This document shows, one piece after another, positions 7,762 through 16,133 of a stretch of 32,328 bases of DNA. The DNA lies in the NCBI GenBank assembly GCA_902495305.1, contig CABUWG010000023.1:1-32328 (forward strand). Direction: 5' to 3'. The stretch comes from an uncultured Pseudomonadota bacterium. Its GTDB lineage: Bacteria > Pseudomonadota > Alphaproteobacteria > RF32 > CAG-239. Below the pieces are notes generated by a model. The model had not been told where the DNA came from. It searched no databases and worked only from the letters and a program-made list of their open reading frames with translations. The translations under genes and the position numbers were made by a program. Each line of letters begins with the position of its first letter. Position 1 is the first letter of the stretch.

Positions 7762-7797
7762 AACCCCGCGTCTGAATTGGCGCGGGGTTGCTTTTTT
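7762..7797 (+). terminator. Intrinsic terminator after the DUF2207 gene
   Basis: AACCCCGCG (7762-7770) pairs with CGCGGGGTT (7781-7789), followed by GC and six T (7792-7797). It lies between the convergent DUF2207 gene and tsf and has a weaker T run on the minus strand, so it may serve both. Confidence 0.9.
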
Positions 7798-7812
7798 GAT
7801 TGATGAGAAAAA

Positions 7813-8739
7813 TTATTTTGCCAGCTGAGCAGCAACTTCGGCAGCAAAATCTTCTTCTTTTTTCTGCAGGCCTTCACCCAGACGGAAGCAGACGTATTCT
7901 TTCAACTTAATGTCGGTGCCCATGTCTTTGGCAGCATCGGCAATAACCTGCTTAACCTTTTTATCCGGATCCATAATGTAAGCCTGTTCTTCCAGAACAA
8001 CTTCGTCATAGTATTTGCGAACGCGGCCTTCAACCATTTTTTCAATGATGTTTTCCGGTTTGCCGGAAGCTTTGGCCTGTTCTGCAAAGATTGCTTTTTC
8101 GTGTTCAACGGCTGCCGGATCAACAGAGGCAATATTCAAGAACAACGGATTGGAAGCAGCAATGTGCATTGCAATATGTTTGCCGAGTTCGGCCAGTTTT
8201 GCTTTGTCACCGGCTGATTCCATGGCAACCAAAACACCGATTTTGCCGAGGTTCGGCTGAACGGCATTGTGAACATAAGAAGCGATAACGCCATTGGCAA
8301 CTTCAATTCTTTTGGCACGACGCAGGTTCATGTTCTCGCCGATTTTGGCAATCATGTCCGTTAAGCGTTCTTCAAAAGATTTATTGACTTTCGGGCATTG
8401 GAAAGTCTTCATGTCGCAGACTTCGCCATTGCGCAACAAGGCAACAGTGGCAGCGTCTTTAACATAGTCTTGGAAAATGTCGTTTTTGGCAACGAAGTCG
8501 GTTTCGGAGTTAACCTCTACAACAGCGCCGGCGTTTCCGTCAACAGCAACGGCAACCAGACCTTCGGCTGCAATACGGCTGGCCTTTTTGGCCGCAGAAG
8601 CCAGACCTTTTTTTCTGAGCCAGTCAACAGCCTGTTCCATATCCCCGTTGGTTTCGGTCAGGGCTTTTTTGCAGTCCAGCATTCCGGCACCGGTCGTTTC
8701 TCTGAGTTCTTTAACCATAGCGGCAGTAATATTTGTCAT
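7813..8739 (-). CDS. tsf: Translation elongation factor Ts
   Basis: EF-Ts is the nucleotide-exchange factor that recycles EF-Tu-GDP to EF-Tu-GTP in the cytosol. The 308-residue protein has the UBA-like N-terminus with the family signature LRETTGAGMLDCKKAL (about 11-26) and the EF-Tu contact motif ETDFVAKND (about 80-88). Two dimerisation-type subdomains follow, with the usual alphaproteobacterial length. The ribosome binding site AAAGGA precedes the ATG. It lies downstream of rpsB, the near-universal bacterial arrangement, separated by a 105-base intercistronic region containing a hairpin. Confidence 0.98.
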   Translation of the reverse strand: MTNITAAMVKELRETTGAGMLDCKKALTETNGDMEQAVDWLRKKGLASAAKKASRIAAEGLVAVAVDGNAGAVVEVNSETDFVAKNDIFQDYVKDAATVALLRNGEVCDMKTFQCPKVNKSFEERLTDMIAKIGENMNLRRAKRIEVANGVIASYVHNAVQPNLGKIGVLVAMESAGDKAKLAELGKHIAMHIAASNPLFLNIASVDPAAVEHEKAIFAEQAKASGKPENIIEKMVEGRVRKYYDEVVLEEQAYIMDPDKKVKQVIADAAKDMGTDIKLKEYVCFRLGEGLQKKEEDFAAEVAAQLAK

Positions 8740-8771
8740 TCTTTATGTCCTTTGATAAAAATTTAAATAAG

Positions 8772-8812
8772 GGCGATATCTTATGATTTATGCAAAAAGA
8801 TAAGATACCGCC
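8772..8812 (-). terminator. rpsB-tsf intercistronic hairpin (possible attenuator)
   Basis: GGCG-A-TATCTTA (8772-8783) pairs with TAAGATA-C-CGCC (8801-8812) with one mismatch and a 17-base loop. On the transcribed strand it is followed by a U-rich stretch (CCCTTATTTAAATTTTT). It could partly terminate transcription between rpsB and tsf or protect the rpsB mRNA end. Partial termination at this spot is known for E. coli; here it is inference. Confidence 0.5.
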
Positions 8813-8844
8813 GCAAATTTTTGCTGAGCTCTTAATAAAAAGAA

Positions 8845-9663
8845 CTATTCGGCGCTTTCAGCAGAAGCTTCGGCTTCAGCGGCAGCTTTTTTAGAAGTTC
8901 TTTTTCTGGCCGGTTTGGCAGCAGCTTCAACGCCTTCGACCATTTCTTCTACTTTAACGCCCTGGGCGGCAATTTCGGCCTGCATACCGTCAAGAACGGC
9001 ACCGGAAACCAAATCGCAGTAGAATTGAATGGCGCGGATTGCGTCATCGTTGCCCGGAACCGGAAAGTCAACGGCATAGGGGTCAGCGTTGGTATCGCAG
9101 ATACCAATAACCGGAATGCCGAGTTTTTTGGCTTCTTTAATCGCCAGAGTTTCTTTCGGCGTATCAACAACGAACAACAGGTCAGGCTGGCCGCCCATGT
9201 TCATAATACCGCCGAGTTCGAGCTCGAGTTTTTCCTGTTCTTTTTTCAGGTTGAGCATTTCTTTTTTGGTATAACCGTCATAAGCATTTTTCTCGGCCAT
9301 GTCTTTGAGTTTTGCAAGGCGGGAAATTGATTTGTAAACGGTTTTCCAGTTGGTCAGCATACCGCCGAGCCAACGATGGTTAACATAATACTGTCCGCAT
9401 CTTTCAGCGTTTTCTTTAATAATGTCCTGAGCCTGTCTTTTGGTTCCGACAAACAAAACTTTACCACCATTTGCGGCAATATCTCTGGCTGTGGCCAAAG
9501 CGGTATACAGCATCGGGTAAGTTTTTTGCAGATCGATAATGTGAATATTATCTTTTTTGCCATAAATGTACGGAGCCATTTTCGGGTTCCAGCGGCGGGC
9601 ATGGTGTCCGAAGTGAACGCCGGCCTCAACCATTTGACGTAATGTAAACGTAGGAATTGTCAT
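8845..9663 (-). CDS. rpsB: 30S ribosomal protein S2
   Basis: S2 is a late-assembling small-subunit protein that binds S1. The 272-residue protein carries the family N-terminus TLRQMVEAGVHFGHHARRWNPKM and the second signature PVIGICDTNADPYAVDFPVPGND (about 180-203), interrupted here for brevity. It ends with an Ala/Lys/Glu-rich tail (about 240-272, KPARKRTSKKAAAEAEASAE) typical of many alphaproteobacterial S2 proteins and longer than in E. coli. The ribosome binding site AAGGA lies ten bases before the ATG. A leader of about 140 bases separates it from a probable promoter at 9811-9839. Confidence 0.98.
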   Translation of the reverse strand: MTIPTFTLRQMVEAGVHFGHHARRWNPKMAPYIYGKKDNIHIIDLQKTYPMLYTALATARDIAANGGKVLFVGTKRQAQDIIKENAERCGQYYVNHRWLGGMLTNWKTVYKSISRLAKLKDMAEKNAYDGYTKKEMLNLKKEQEKLELELGGIMNMGGQPDLLFVVDTPKETLAIKEAKKLGIPVIGICDTNADPYAVDFPVPGNDDAIRAIQFYCDLVSGAVLDGMQAEIAAQGVKVEEMVEGVEAAAKPARKRTSKKAAAEAEASAESAE

Positions 9664-9991
9664 ATTATATTTATCCTTAATTTTCCAGTTAAACCTCCGC
9701 AGACTTCAAAACCGCCATCAAAAAGCGGCACCGGAGCGAAAGAACCCGAGCGGGCTTTCCGCCATATCTGCGTGTGAAATGAGCGGGAGCCAATTCTCCC
9801 GTTCGCTGTCTTTTTATACGCTATTTCACTATTTTGCAAGTATTTTTTACGTAAAATCTGCAAATTTTGCACCAGAGGAAATTTTTATCCGCCAAAAGCG
9901 CAAATTCTTGTTCACGCAGCGGAAATTTGGGCTTGTAAATTCGGCTTTGATGTTGTATTTTAACGCCAATTGTTAAGGTTATGAGGAAAAA
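9664..9991. promoter_or_regulatory. Divergent control region of rpsB and parE, with rpsB leader
   Basis: On the minus strand TTGCAA (9834-9839) and TAAAAA (9811-9816) are 17 bases apart and form a likely rpsB promoter; TATAAA at 9813-9818 with a 15-base spacer is the alternative. The roughly 140-base leader that follows is GC-richer than its surroundings. It contains the hairpin CGGGAG/CTCCCG (9784-9789 with 9796-9801) and a weaker one, CCGC/GCGG (9712-9715 with 9725-9728). This could be an S2 autoregulatory leader as known for other rpsB genes; I cannot match it to a family by eye. The parE side (9873-9991) is AT-rich without a clear promoter. No gene seen here. Confidence 0.5.
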
Positions 9992-11980
9992 ATGACAGAT
10001 TTGTTTGAGAGCACCGCTCCGGTGGCAAAAGAATATAATGCGCAGGAAATTGAGGTTCTGGAAGGGCTGGAACCGGTACGTTACCGTCCGGGAATGTACA
10101 TCGGCGGCACGGATGACACCGCGCTGCACCATCTGGTGGCTGAAATTCTTGACAACTCCATGGACGAGGCGGTTGCCGGCTATGCCAACCATATTGACAT
10201 CACGCTTAATGCCGACTACTCGATTACGATTGCCGACAACGGCCGCGGCATTCCGGTTGACCCGCATCCGAAGTATCCGAACATGTCTGCCCTTGAAGTG
10301 ATTATGACCATGCTGCATTCCGGCGGCAAATTCGGCGGCGGCGCCTATAAGGTATCCGGCGGATTGCACGGCGTCGGCCTGTCTGTCGTTAATGCCCTGT
10401 CAGAAAATATGGTGATTGAAATCGCCCGTGACAAAAAGCTTTATCGTCAGGTTTACAGCCGCGGCAAGCCGCAGACCGCCCTTGAGCTTATCGGCAATGC
10501 GCCCAACCGCCGCGGGACATCCATCACGTTCAAGCCCGATCCTGAGATTTTCGGGGCAAATTCCCAGCTATCGCCAAACCGCGTTTATCGCATGGCGCGT
10601 TCCAAGGCTTTTTTGTTCAAAGGCATTAAAATTAACTGGAGATGTGCGCCGGAAGTTTTGTCGGAAGGCGATGTGACTCCGCCGGAAGCCGAGTTGAATT
10701 ATCCCAACGGCGTGAGCGACTTTCTGAATTATCAGCTGGGCAGCCGCACAACCATCAACCGCACCGCTTTTTCCGGCGACTCCGAACTGGCCAATGACGA
10801 AGGGCGCGTGGAATGGGCCATTACCTGGCCGGAAAACGAAAACGGCTTTTGCTACTCTTACTGCAATACCGTGGTGACGCCGCAGGGCGGTACGCACGAA
10901 GTCGGCTTCAAAACCGCACTGGTACGCGGCCTGAAAGAATACGGCGAAATGGCAAACATAAAAAAAGCCGCCAATATTACCGCCGAAGACTTTTTGAGCG
11001 ATGCCTGCATTATGTTGTCGGTCTTTATCCGCGACCCGCAATTTCAGGGGCAGACCAAAGACAAGCTGACCTCTGCCAAGGCAACGCGTCTGGTGGAACA
11101 AGCCGTGAAAGACTCGTTTGACCATTGGCTGACGTCTGATATGGAAAACGCTTCCGCGCTGATTGAATATGTGATTGAACGCGCCGAAAGCCGCCGTAAA
11201 AAGAAAGAAGAAAAACAACAGGCCCGCAAAACGCCGACCAAGCGGCTGCGTCTTCCGGGGAAACTGGCGGATTGTTCGCAGGCTTCTGCCGAAGGGACAG
11301 AAATTTTTATTGTCGAGGGAGATTCCGCAGGCGGTTCCGCCAAACAGGGACGCGACCGTTTTACGCAGGCCATTCTGCCGTTGCGCGGCAAGATTTTGAA
11401 CGTTGCCAGCGCGTCTTTGGACAAGATTATGCAAAATCAGGAAATCAAAGACATGTGCGAAGCTTTGGGCTGCGGCGTCAAAGAGCATTATAATGAAGAC
11501 AATCTGCGCTATGAAAAAATCATTATCATGACCGATGCCGACGTGGACGGTGCGCATATTGCCTCACTGCTGATGACCTTCTTTTATCAGCAAATGCCGA
11601 AGCTGATTGAAAACGGGCATTTGTATATTGCCACACCGCCGTTGTACAAGATTTCGGCCGGCGGCAAAAACTTTTATGCTCTGGATGACGAGGACAAAGA
11701 CCGGATTTTGAAAAAAGAAATCAAAGCCAATGCCAAACCGGACATCAGCCGCTTTAAAGGTTTGGGAGAAATGAGCGCCCAGCAGCTGAAAGAAACGACA
11801 ATGGACAAGAAAAACCGAATGCTGCTGAAAGTCATGCTGCCCAACACCAGTACCGAAGAAGGCAAGGAAGAAGCCTTTGAAACGCGCCGGCAGGTTGAGC
11901 GCCTGATGGGCAAAAATCCGGAGCTGCGTTTTCAGTTTATTATCGAGCGTGCAAAATTTGTGGACGACTTGGATATTTAA
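9992..11980 (+). CDS. parE: DNA topoisomerase IV subunit B
   Basis: ParE is the ATPase subunit of topoisomerase IV, which with ParC decatenates daughter chromosomes. The 662-residue protein has the GHKL ATPase domain (YRPGMYIGGTDDTALHH, ILDNSMDEAVAG, DNGRGIP, GGLHGVGLSVVNALS) and the transducer domain. A TOPRIM domain follows, with EGDSAGGSAKQGRD at about 442-455 and the metal-binding DADVDGAH at 515-522. The GGTD-x-x-ALHHL sequence, the KRLRLPGKLADCS segment and the C-terminus RRQVERLMGKNPELRFQFI favour ParE over GyrB, which would read 'RKRPGMYIGDTDDGSGLHH'. The ribosome binding site is weak (GAGG) before the ATG at 9992. The GNAT gene starts 23 bases after its stop. Confidence 0.95.
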   Translation: MTDLFESTAPVAKEYNAQEIEVLEGLEPVRYRPGMYIGGTDDTALHHLVAEILDNSMDEAVAGYANHIDITLNADYSITIADNGRGIPVDPHPKYPNMSALEVIMTMLHSGGKFGGGAYKVSGGLHGVGLSVVNALSENMVIEIARDKKLYRQVYSRGKPQTALELIGNAPNRRGTSITFKPDPEIFGANSQLSPNRVYRMARSKAFLFKGIKINWRCAPEVLSEGDVTPPEAELNYPNGVSDFLNYQLGSRTTINRTAFSGDSELANDEGRVEWAITWPENENGFCYSYCNTVVTPQGGTHEVGFKTALVRGLKEYGEMANIKKAANITAEDFLSDACIMLSVFIRDPQFQGQTKDKLTSAKATRLVEQAVKDSFDHWLTSDMENASALIEYVIERAESRRKKKEEKQQARKTPTKRLRLPGKLADCSQASAEGTEIFIVEGDSAGGSAKQGRDRFTQAILPLRGKILNVASASLDKIMQNQEIKDMCEALGCGVKEHYNEDNLRYEKIIIMTDADVDGAHIASLLMTFFYQQMPKLIENGHLYIATPPLYKISAGGKNFYALDDEDKDRILKKEIKANAKPDISRFKGLGEMSAQQLKETTMDKKNRMLLKVMLPNTSTEEGKEEAFETRRQVERLMGKNPELRFQFIIERAKFVDDLDI

Positions 11981-12003
11981 TCCTTTATCACAGGAGCCGG
12001 AGA

Positions 12004-12483
12004 ATGATTAGAAAATTTCAGCCGCAGGATACGGATAAAGTCATGAAAATCTGGCTCGACGGCAGTCTGGACAGCCATAATTTTATTCCGGCGGCCTATT
12101 GGCAGGAAAATTTTGCCGTTGTCCGCGACGAATATCTGCCGGCGGCGCAGACTTATGTCTGGGAAGAAAACGGCGAGATCAAAGCCTTTGCCAGTCTGGG
12201 AGAAGAAGATTATCTCGGCGCGTTGTTCGTTTCTGCCGATGCACGGGGCAGAGGAATTGGCAAGGCCCTGATGTTTGAGTTGCAAAAAAATCACAGCCGG
12301 CTAAATTTGCAGGTTTATTCTCAAAACAAAAAAGCCATACGTTTTTATCACCGCTGCGGTTTTCAGATTTTGCGCGAAGGAACAGACCATCCGACAGGAG
12401 CCGGCGAGTTGATGATGAGTTGGAACAAAGGCAATGTCACCGGCGATTTAATTTATAATTATGCCCGCTCCGCTAACTTATAA
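12004..12483 (+). CDS. GNAT family N-acetyltransferase, YjaB-like
   Basis: This 159-residue acetyl-CoA-dependent acetyltransferase has the acetyl-CoA pyrophosphate-binding signature R-G-R-G-I-G (R81-G86) preceded by the beta4 strand LGALFVSADA. The C-terminal beta-alpha unit NKKAIRFYHRCGFQILREG is typical of the fold. The N-terminus (DTDKVMKIWLDGSLDSHNFI) and overall layout resemble E. coli YjaB, whose physiological substrate is uncertain. It is preceded by CAGGAGCCGGAGA and lies 23 bases behind parE, so it is probably cotranscribed; no functional link to ParE is evident. Confidence 0.88.
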   Translation: MIRKFQPQDTDKVMKIWLDGSLDSHNFIPAAYWQENFAVVRDEYLPAAQTYVWEENGEIKAFASLGEEDYLGALFVSADARGRGIGKALMFELQKNHSRLNLQVYSQNKKAIRFYHRCGFQILREGTDHPTGAGELMMSWNKGNVTGDLIYNYARSANL

Positions 12484-12785
12484 TTCTCTTGGCAAAATTT
12501 TCACAAAACCTCATACTTGCTTTGTGGATATTTCTTTTTTGACATTCAAAAAATTAAAGCCTTTTATTATCCGGAAACGGGAAAAAGCCGACAATTGAAT
12601 TAATCAACAGCCTGAACTGTCAGGATTTTCCTTATCCTGTTTACGAGGTGGAATTTGTGGACGACGAAGACTCGCGGACACTGGCTTGTGAAGTCGGCTG
12701 GGATTATAAAGGGCCTTATATTCTGAGCGATGTTACGATTATTCCTTATCCCCGACAAGGTTGGAATGATGTTTTTGATGACTGA
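12484..12785 (+). pseudogene. Small gene remnant with a frameshift and no start codon
   Basis: Two frames read like one protein. From 12484 one frame runs open to a TAA at 12601-12603 (with ...KIKAFYYPETGK). The other is open from 12558 to a TGA at 12783-12785 and reads TIELINSLNCQDFPYPVYEV, then FVDDEDSRTLACEVGWDYKG, then PYILSDVTIIPYP. A single-base shift in the A run near 12582-12586 would join them. No ATG or GTG with a ribosome binding site precedes either part. The protein-like composition and the immediately following strong terminator argue for a decayed gene. Family not recognised. Confidence 0.45.
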
Positions 12786-12822
12786 AAAAGAACCTGCAAG
12801 TTTTGCGCTTGCAGGTTCTTTT
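12786..12822 (+). terminator. Strong intrinsic terminator
   Basis: AAAAGAACCTGCAAG (12786-12800) pairs perfectly with CTTGCAGGTTCTTTT (12808-12822) around a seven-base loop. It directly follows the stop of the gene remnant and closes the parE-GNAT transcription unit. Confidence 0.88.
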
Positions 12823-12850
12823 GTTTAATGTGCTTTGAAGAAAAAACACC

Positions 12851-12932
12851 GTCATTCTGAGTGCAACGAAGAATCCAGTTTAATAATATGGCCAATTTGT
12901 TTGACTGGCTCCTTCGCTTCGCTCAGGATGAC
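12851..12932. repeat. REP/MITE-like imperfect inverted repeat
   Basis: The left arm (12851-12879, starting GTCATTCTGAG and ending GAATCCAGT) and the right arm (12904-12932, starting ACTGGCTCC and ending CTCAGGATGAC) are imperfect reverse complements of 29 bases around a 24-base spacer. GTCAT-x-CTGAG...CGAAG...CCAGT is the pattern of a widespread family of short intergenic palindromic repeats found in many bacterial genomes. Bases 12933-13031 on its right hold no gene I can support. Confidence 0.7.
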
Positions 12933-13031
12933 CCGTGCGACGGGTGCGCGGCGGGTTGTCAGCAATGTGCTCCAGAGACCGCGTTGCTATGGCGGGGTTT
13001 GTGAGAGAGATAGTGCTTTGAAGTATTTGTC

Positions 13032-13058
13032 ATTGTCGGAACAAACTATTCCGACAAT
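13032..13058. terminator. Hairpin over the end of the rRNA methyltransferase gene
   Basis: ATTGTCGGAA (13032-13041) pairs perfectly with TTCCGACAAT (13049-13058) around a seven-base loop that contains the stop codon of the minus-strand gene. No clear T run follows in either direction, so termination is uncertain. Confidence 0.4.
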
Positions 13059-14188
13059 TCAAAACAGGCGACCAATTCACTATGGTCGGAAAAAACGAAC
13101 TGGTCAACCAAAATAACTTCCTTTAGCACGTAACCGGCGGTTATCAGCGTATTGGCATCTTTGACAAAGCTATGCGGATTGCAGGATACGGCAATCAGCT
13201 TTTTCGGCTTATCGGCAAAAGAAGCAATTTGAGCCGTTTGGGCAGCCGCACCGGCGCGCGGCGGATCAAAGATTATCACATCAAAACCGGACAATTCTTT
13301 TTCATCAAAAGGATATTTAAACAGATTTTTATTAACGACTTCGACGTTGCTTATCATATTTTTATTCAACGAGCGGCGGAAGCCTTCCAGCAAGGCCGGC
13401 GACGAATCGGCCGCCAGAATTTTATTGTTTTTATTTTCGGCCAGAGGATAAGAAAAAGTCCCCACGCCGCAAAACAAGTCGGCAATCCGGCCTTCGGTTC
13501 CCGCCAGATATTTCATCACCAGTCCGACCAGCGCCTGCTCTCCGGCTTTGGACGGCTGTAAAAACGTGCCGGCCGGAATATAAACGTCATAATTTCCCAT
13601 TTTGATTTGAGGCTTGACTTTTTCAATCAGCGGTTCGCCCGCGGAATCCGGTTTTTCACGGTGGGATATGCGGATAATGTCGGCAAAATCCTGCGCTTTT
13701 TCAAAAATAATCATCCGGTGTTCCAATGTCAGCCCGCCGGCAAATTCCAGAACAATATCAATGCCGTTATCCGCGTCGCAGAGCCAGACATCGCCGCCGG
13801 AAATATACTGCGGCACGGTCTTTTTGCCTTTTTTGGCATTATTATTCGCAAGCGGCACGGTGCAAAGTTCGGCCAGCAACGCACGAATGTTAGTAAGATT
13901 GGCATTTAAGCGCGGCGTTAGCAGGTTACAGGCTGAAATGTCAACCAATTCGGCGCTTTGGCGCTGATTAAAGCCCAGCCGCAAATTTCCTTTGTGAAAA
14001 GAAAAGGCCATTGAAGCCCGCCGGCGAACGTTGTCGCCGATAAAAACAGGCGTGCCGAATTTGACGTCCGGCTGTATCAGTCCGCTTAAAATTTTTTTGA
14101 AATTCTGTTCTTTGCGGCTTTGATAGTCCGGCATTGACAGGTTTCTGTACAGGCAGCCGCCGCAAATGTTATGATAAGGACAAGCCAT
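13046..14188 (-). CDS. 23S rRNA (uracil-5-)-methyltransferase, RlmD/RumA-like without TRAM domain
   Basis: This enzyme uses SAM to methylate C5 of a uridine, most likely in 23S rRNA. The 380-residue protein has an iron-sulfur motif C3-x5-C9-x2-C12 with a fourth Cys at 87 (DISACNLL). The substrate-side Gln lies in FLQPS (about 209-213), and the SAM loop DLFCGVGTF at 237-245. DPPRAG (308-313) and the nucleophile-containing SCNP (335-338, Cys336) complete the active site. The N-terminal TRAM domain of E. coli RlmD is absent; the protein starts directly at the cluster, as in many alphaproteobacteria. Which uridine is modified cannot be read from sequence. It starts nine bases after the diguanylate cyclase stop, with AAGAGGG between, so the two share an operon. 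Confidence 0.9.
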   Translation of the reverse strand: MACPYHNICGGCLYRNLSMPDYQSRKEQNFKKILSGLIQPDVKFGTPVFIGDNVRRRASMAFSFHKGNLRLGFNQRQSAELVDISACNLLTPRLNANLTNIRALLAELCTVPLANNNAKKGKKTVPQYISGGDVWLCDADNGIDIVLEFAGGLTLEHRMIIFEKAQDFADIIRISHREKPDSAGEPLIEKVKPQIKMGNYDVYIPAGTFLQPSKAGEQALVGLVMKYLAGTEGRIADLFCGVGTFSYPLAENKNNKILAADSSPALLEGFRRSLNKNMISNVEVVNKNLFKYPFDEKELSGFDVIIFDPPRAGAAAQTAQIASFADKPKKLIAVSCNPHSFVKDANTLITAGYVLKEVILVDQFVFSDHSELVACFELSE

Positions 14189-14197
14189 TACGCCCTC

Positions 14198-15955
14198 TTA
14201 CAAATCTTCATCGTCAACGCCCAGAATATTGACGCCGGTTTGACGCTTTTTTTCTTCAATTTCCACATTGTCTTCCTGAATGCGGGAAGAATCGATACCG
14301 TCCAGCAGCGAAATTTCGCGGTTATCTTCTTTATCAAAAATCGGGTGATGATTTTGGCTTTCTTTACGCTCTGTTTCGTCCTCGCTGCCCAGCTTGCTCA
14401 AATCGTCCTTACGAAAAACGCAATAGCGGTTGCGTCCGGTTTCTTTGGCTCGATACAGCGCCTCATCCGACGTTTTTATCAACATTCCGACATTATCGGA
14501 AATCTCGGAAGAAGAAATACCGATACTGACCGTAAAGCGGACTTCTTCGCCTTCATCGCTGTATACGACGGCGGCGGCAATGCTTTCGCGCAGGCGTTCG
14601 GCCACGACCTCGGCCTGTTTGGTGGTGGTATGCGGCAAAAAGACCACAAATTCTTCGCCGCCGTAACGGGCGACAATATCGTCTTCACGCAGGTTTTTCT
14701 CGCAAGTGCCTGCCAGTTCAATCAGCACCTTGTCACCAACTTTATGACCGTAGGTGTCATTGACCCGTTTGAAGTGGTCGGCATCAAGCATCAAGACGCA
14801 ATATTCTTCATTTTGAGCTTTAGCCTCGACAATCCGGTTAAAGACTTCTTCTTCAAAATAGCGGCGATTATAGAGTGAGGTCAGCGGATCGCGAATCGCC
14901 TGATTTTTGAGCAGCATTTCACGGTTTTTGCGCGAGGTGATGTCCTGAAAAGCGGCATAGAGCACAACATCGTAATTGTAGTCGATGATATTGACCGAAG
15001 CCAGAAGCCAGAAAGGCGTATCACCGCTCGGGGTTTTGACCAGAATTTCAAAATCCTGCACTTCTTTTTCTTTCTCCAGACGCTCGTTCAAAAGCCGGCG
15101 GTTGTCAACGTCAACAAAAAAGTCTTTCAGGCGGTAGCGGTCAACCTCCTGCGGTAAAATGCCAAAAAGTTTGACGGCATTGGTATTGGCCATGATGATT
15201 TTGTCGTCGCCGAGTTTGGACAGGATAATCGGGAAAGGCGAAGATTTGATAATGTCGGCCAGACGCTGGTTGCTTTTTTCAATTTCCTGCTCCTGTACTT
15301 CATATTTGGCACTCAGCGCATTGATTTTGATAATCAGGATAGACATGGCGAGCAAAATATAGAACAACGCGGCCGTGTACCATAATTCCGAACCGTCCAG
15401 CGCCCAACTGACATGCGATAACTTCAGAATCAGCAAAATACTGATGGCGGCCGTTACAACAGACGCCATGATATATCCGCTTTTGTACCGCTGGGTGACC
15501 TGCGACAGAAAGCCGACACTCAGATAGGCAAAACCGGCGACGGGAAAGACATAGCGCAGGCTGGAAACCATATTGCCGTCAGGAAAGATAAAGACATAGG
15601 ACACGACGGAAATCAGCCCGAGGCCGGCCACGCCGAGAATCACCGGCAGGTCGGGAATATTTTTGAGCAGAATCTGAGAGGCGGCAATGGCCAGAAGAAC
15701 CATTGAGGCGAGCAGCAGCAACAGTTCAAAAAAGACATACATTTCAACATTTCCGCCGGCTTTATATACGTTAAACGACTTGTATTCAATCCAGACAACA
15801 ATAAAGTCAAGAATCAGCCCGCCAAACAAAAACCAGATTCCCCGACGGACCGGCGAGCCTTTTTCCGTAAAAAAGCAGGAGAAGAACAACAGCAGAAATG
15901 CCGTTAACGTTACCAGAATATGTGTTGTATTTGCAAATATGCCGATATTTCCCAT
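14198..15955 (-). CDS. Membrane diguanylate cyclase: 7-8 helices, PAS, GGDEF
   Basis: The 585-residue protein has an N-terminal membrane sensor region with about seven or eight helices (5-210), a short coiled coil (212-232) and a PAS domain (about 233-345, ending in the PAC-type AAFQDITSRK). A GGDEF domain follows (about 350-515). The active-site loop is GGEEF (432-436), and an intact product-inhibition I-site RxxD (R423-D426) lies five residues before it, so it should make cyclic di-GMP from GTP and be feedback-inhibited. A disordered acidic tail of about 65 residues follows (SEDETERKESQ..., ending GVDDEDL), unusual for this class. It is first in an operon with the rRNA methyltransferase. 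The signal sensed is unknown. Confidence 0.92.
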   Translation of the reverse strand: MGNIGIFANTTHILVTLTAFLLLFFSCFFTEKGSPVRRGIWFLFGGLILDFIVVWIEYKSFNVYKAGGNVEMYVFFELLLLLASMVLLAIAASQILLKNIPDLPVILGVAGLGLISVVSYVFIFPDGNMVSSLRYVFPVAGFAYLSVGFLSQVTQRYKSGYIMASVVTAAISILLILKLSHVSWALDGSELWYTAALFYILLAMSILIIKINALSAKYEVQEQEIEKSNQRLADIIKSSPFPIILSKLGDDKIIMANTNAVKLFGILPQEVDRYRLKDFFVDVDNRRLLNERLEKEKEVQDFEILVKTPSGDTPFWLLASVNIIDYNYDVVLYAAFQDITSRKNREMLLKNQAIRDPLTSLYNRRYFEEEVFNRIVEAKAQNEEYCVLMLDADHFKRVNDTYGHKVGDKVLIELAGTCEKNLREDDIVARYGGEEFVVFLPHTTTKQAEVVAERLRESIAAAVVYSDEGEEVRFTVSIGISSSEISDNVGMLIKTSDEALYRAKETGRNRYCVFRKDDLSKLGSEDETERKESQNHHPIFDKEDNREISLLDGIDSSRIQEDNVEIEEKKRQTGVNILGVDDEDL

Positions 15956-16133
15956 TATTTCTCCCCGTCGGATTTTTTAAAATGTGTTTCTTGCATTAAA
16001 GCCGTTTTAGTTTATATTGAGTTTATTAACATTTAAAGCTTTAATTAAAATTAAAATAATTGATGAATATTAAAATAAATATTGTATTATTATGATATTG
16101 GATTTTTGCTTGCATAAAACAGAGAGAAAAAAC

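Noticed and set aside
10568..11557. A 329-codon open frame on the minus strand
   Set aside because: It is antisense to parE, whose ATPase and TOPRIM motifs are intact.
12835..13116. A 93-codon plus-strand frame
   Set aside because: It translates the palindromic REP/MITE-like repeat (RHSECNEESS, FASLRMT), a familiar artefact rather than a gene.
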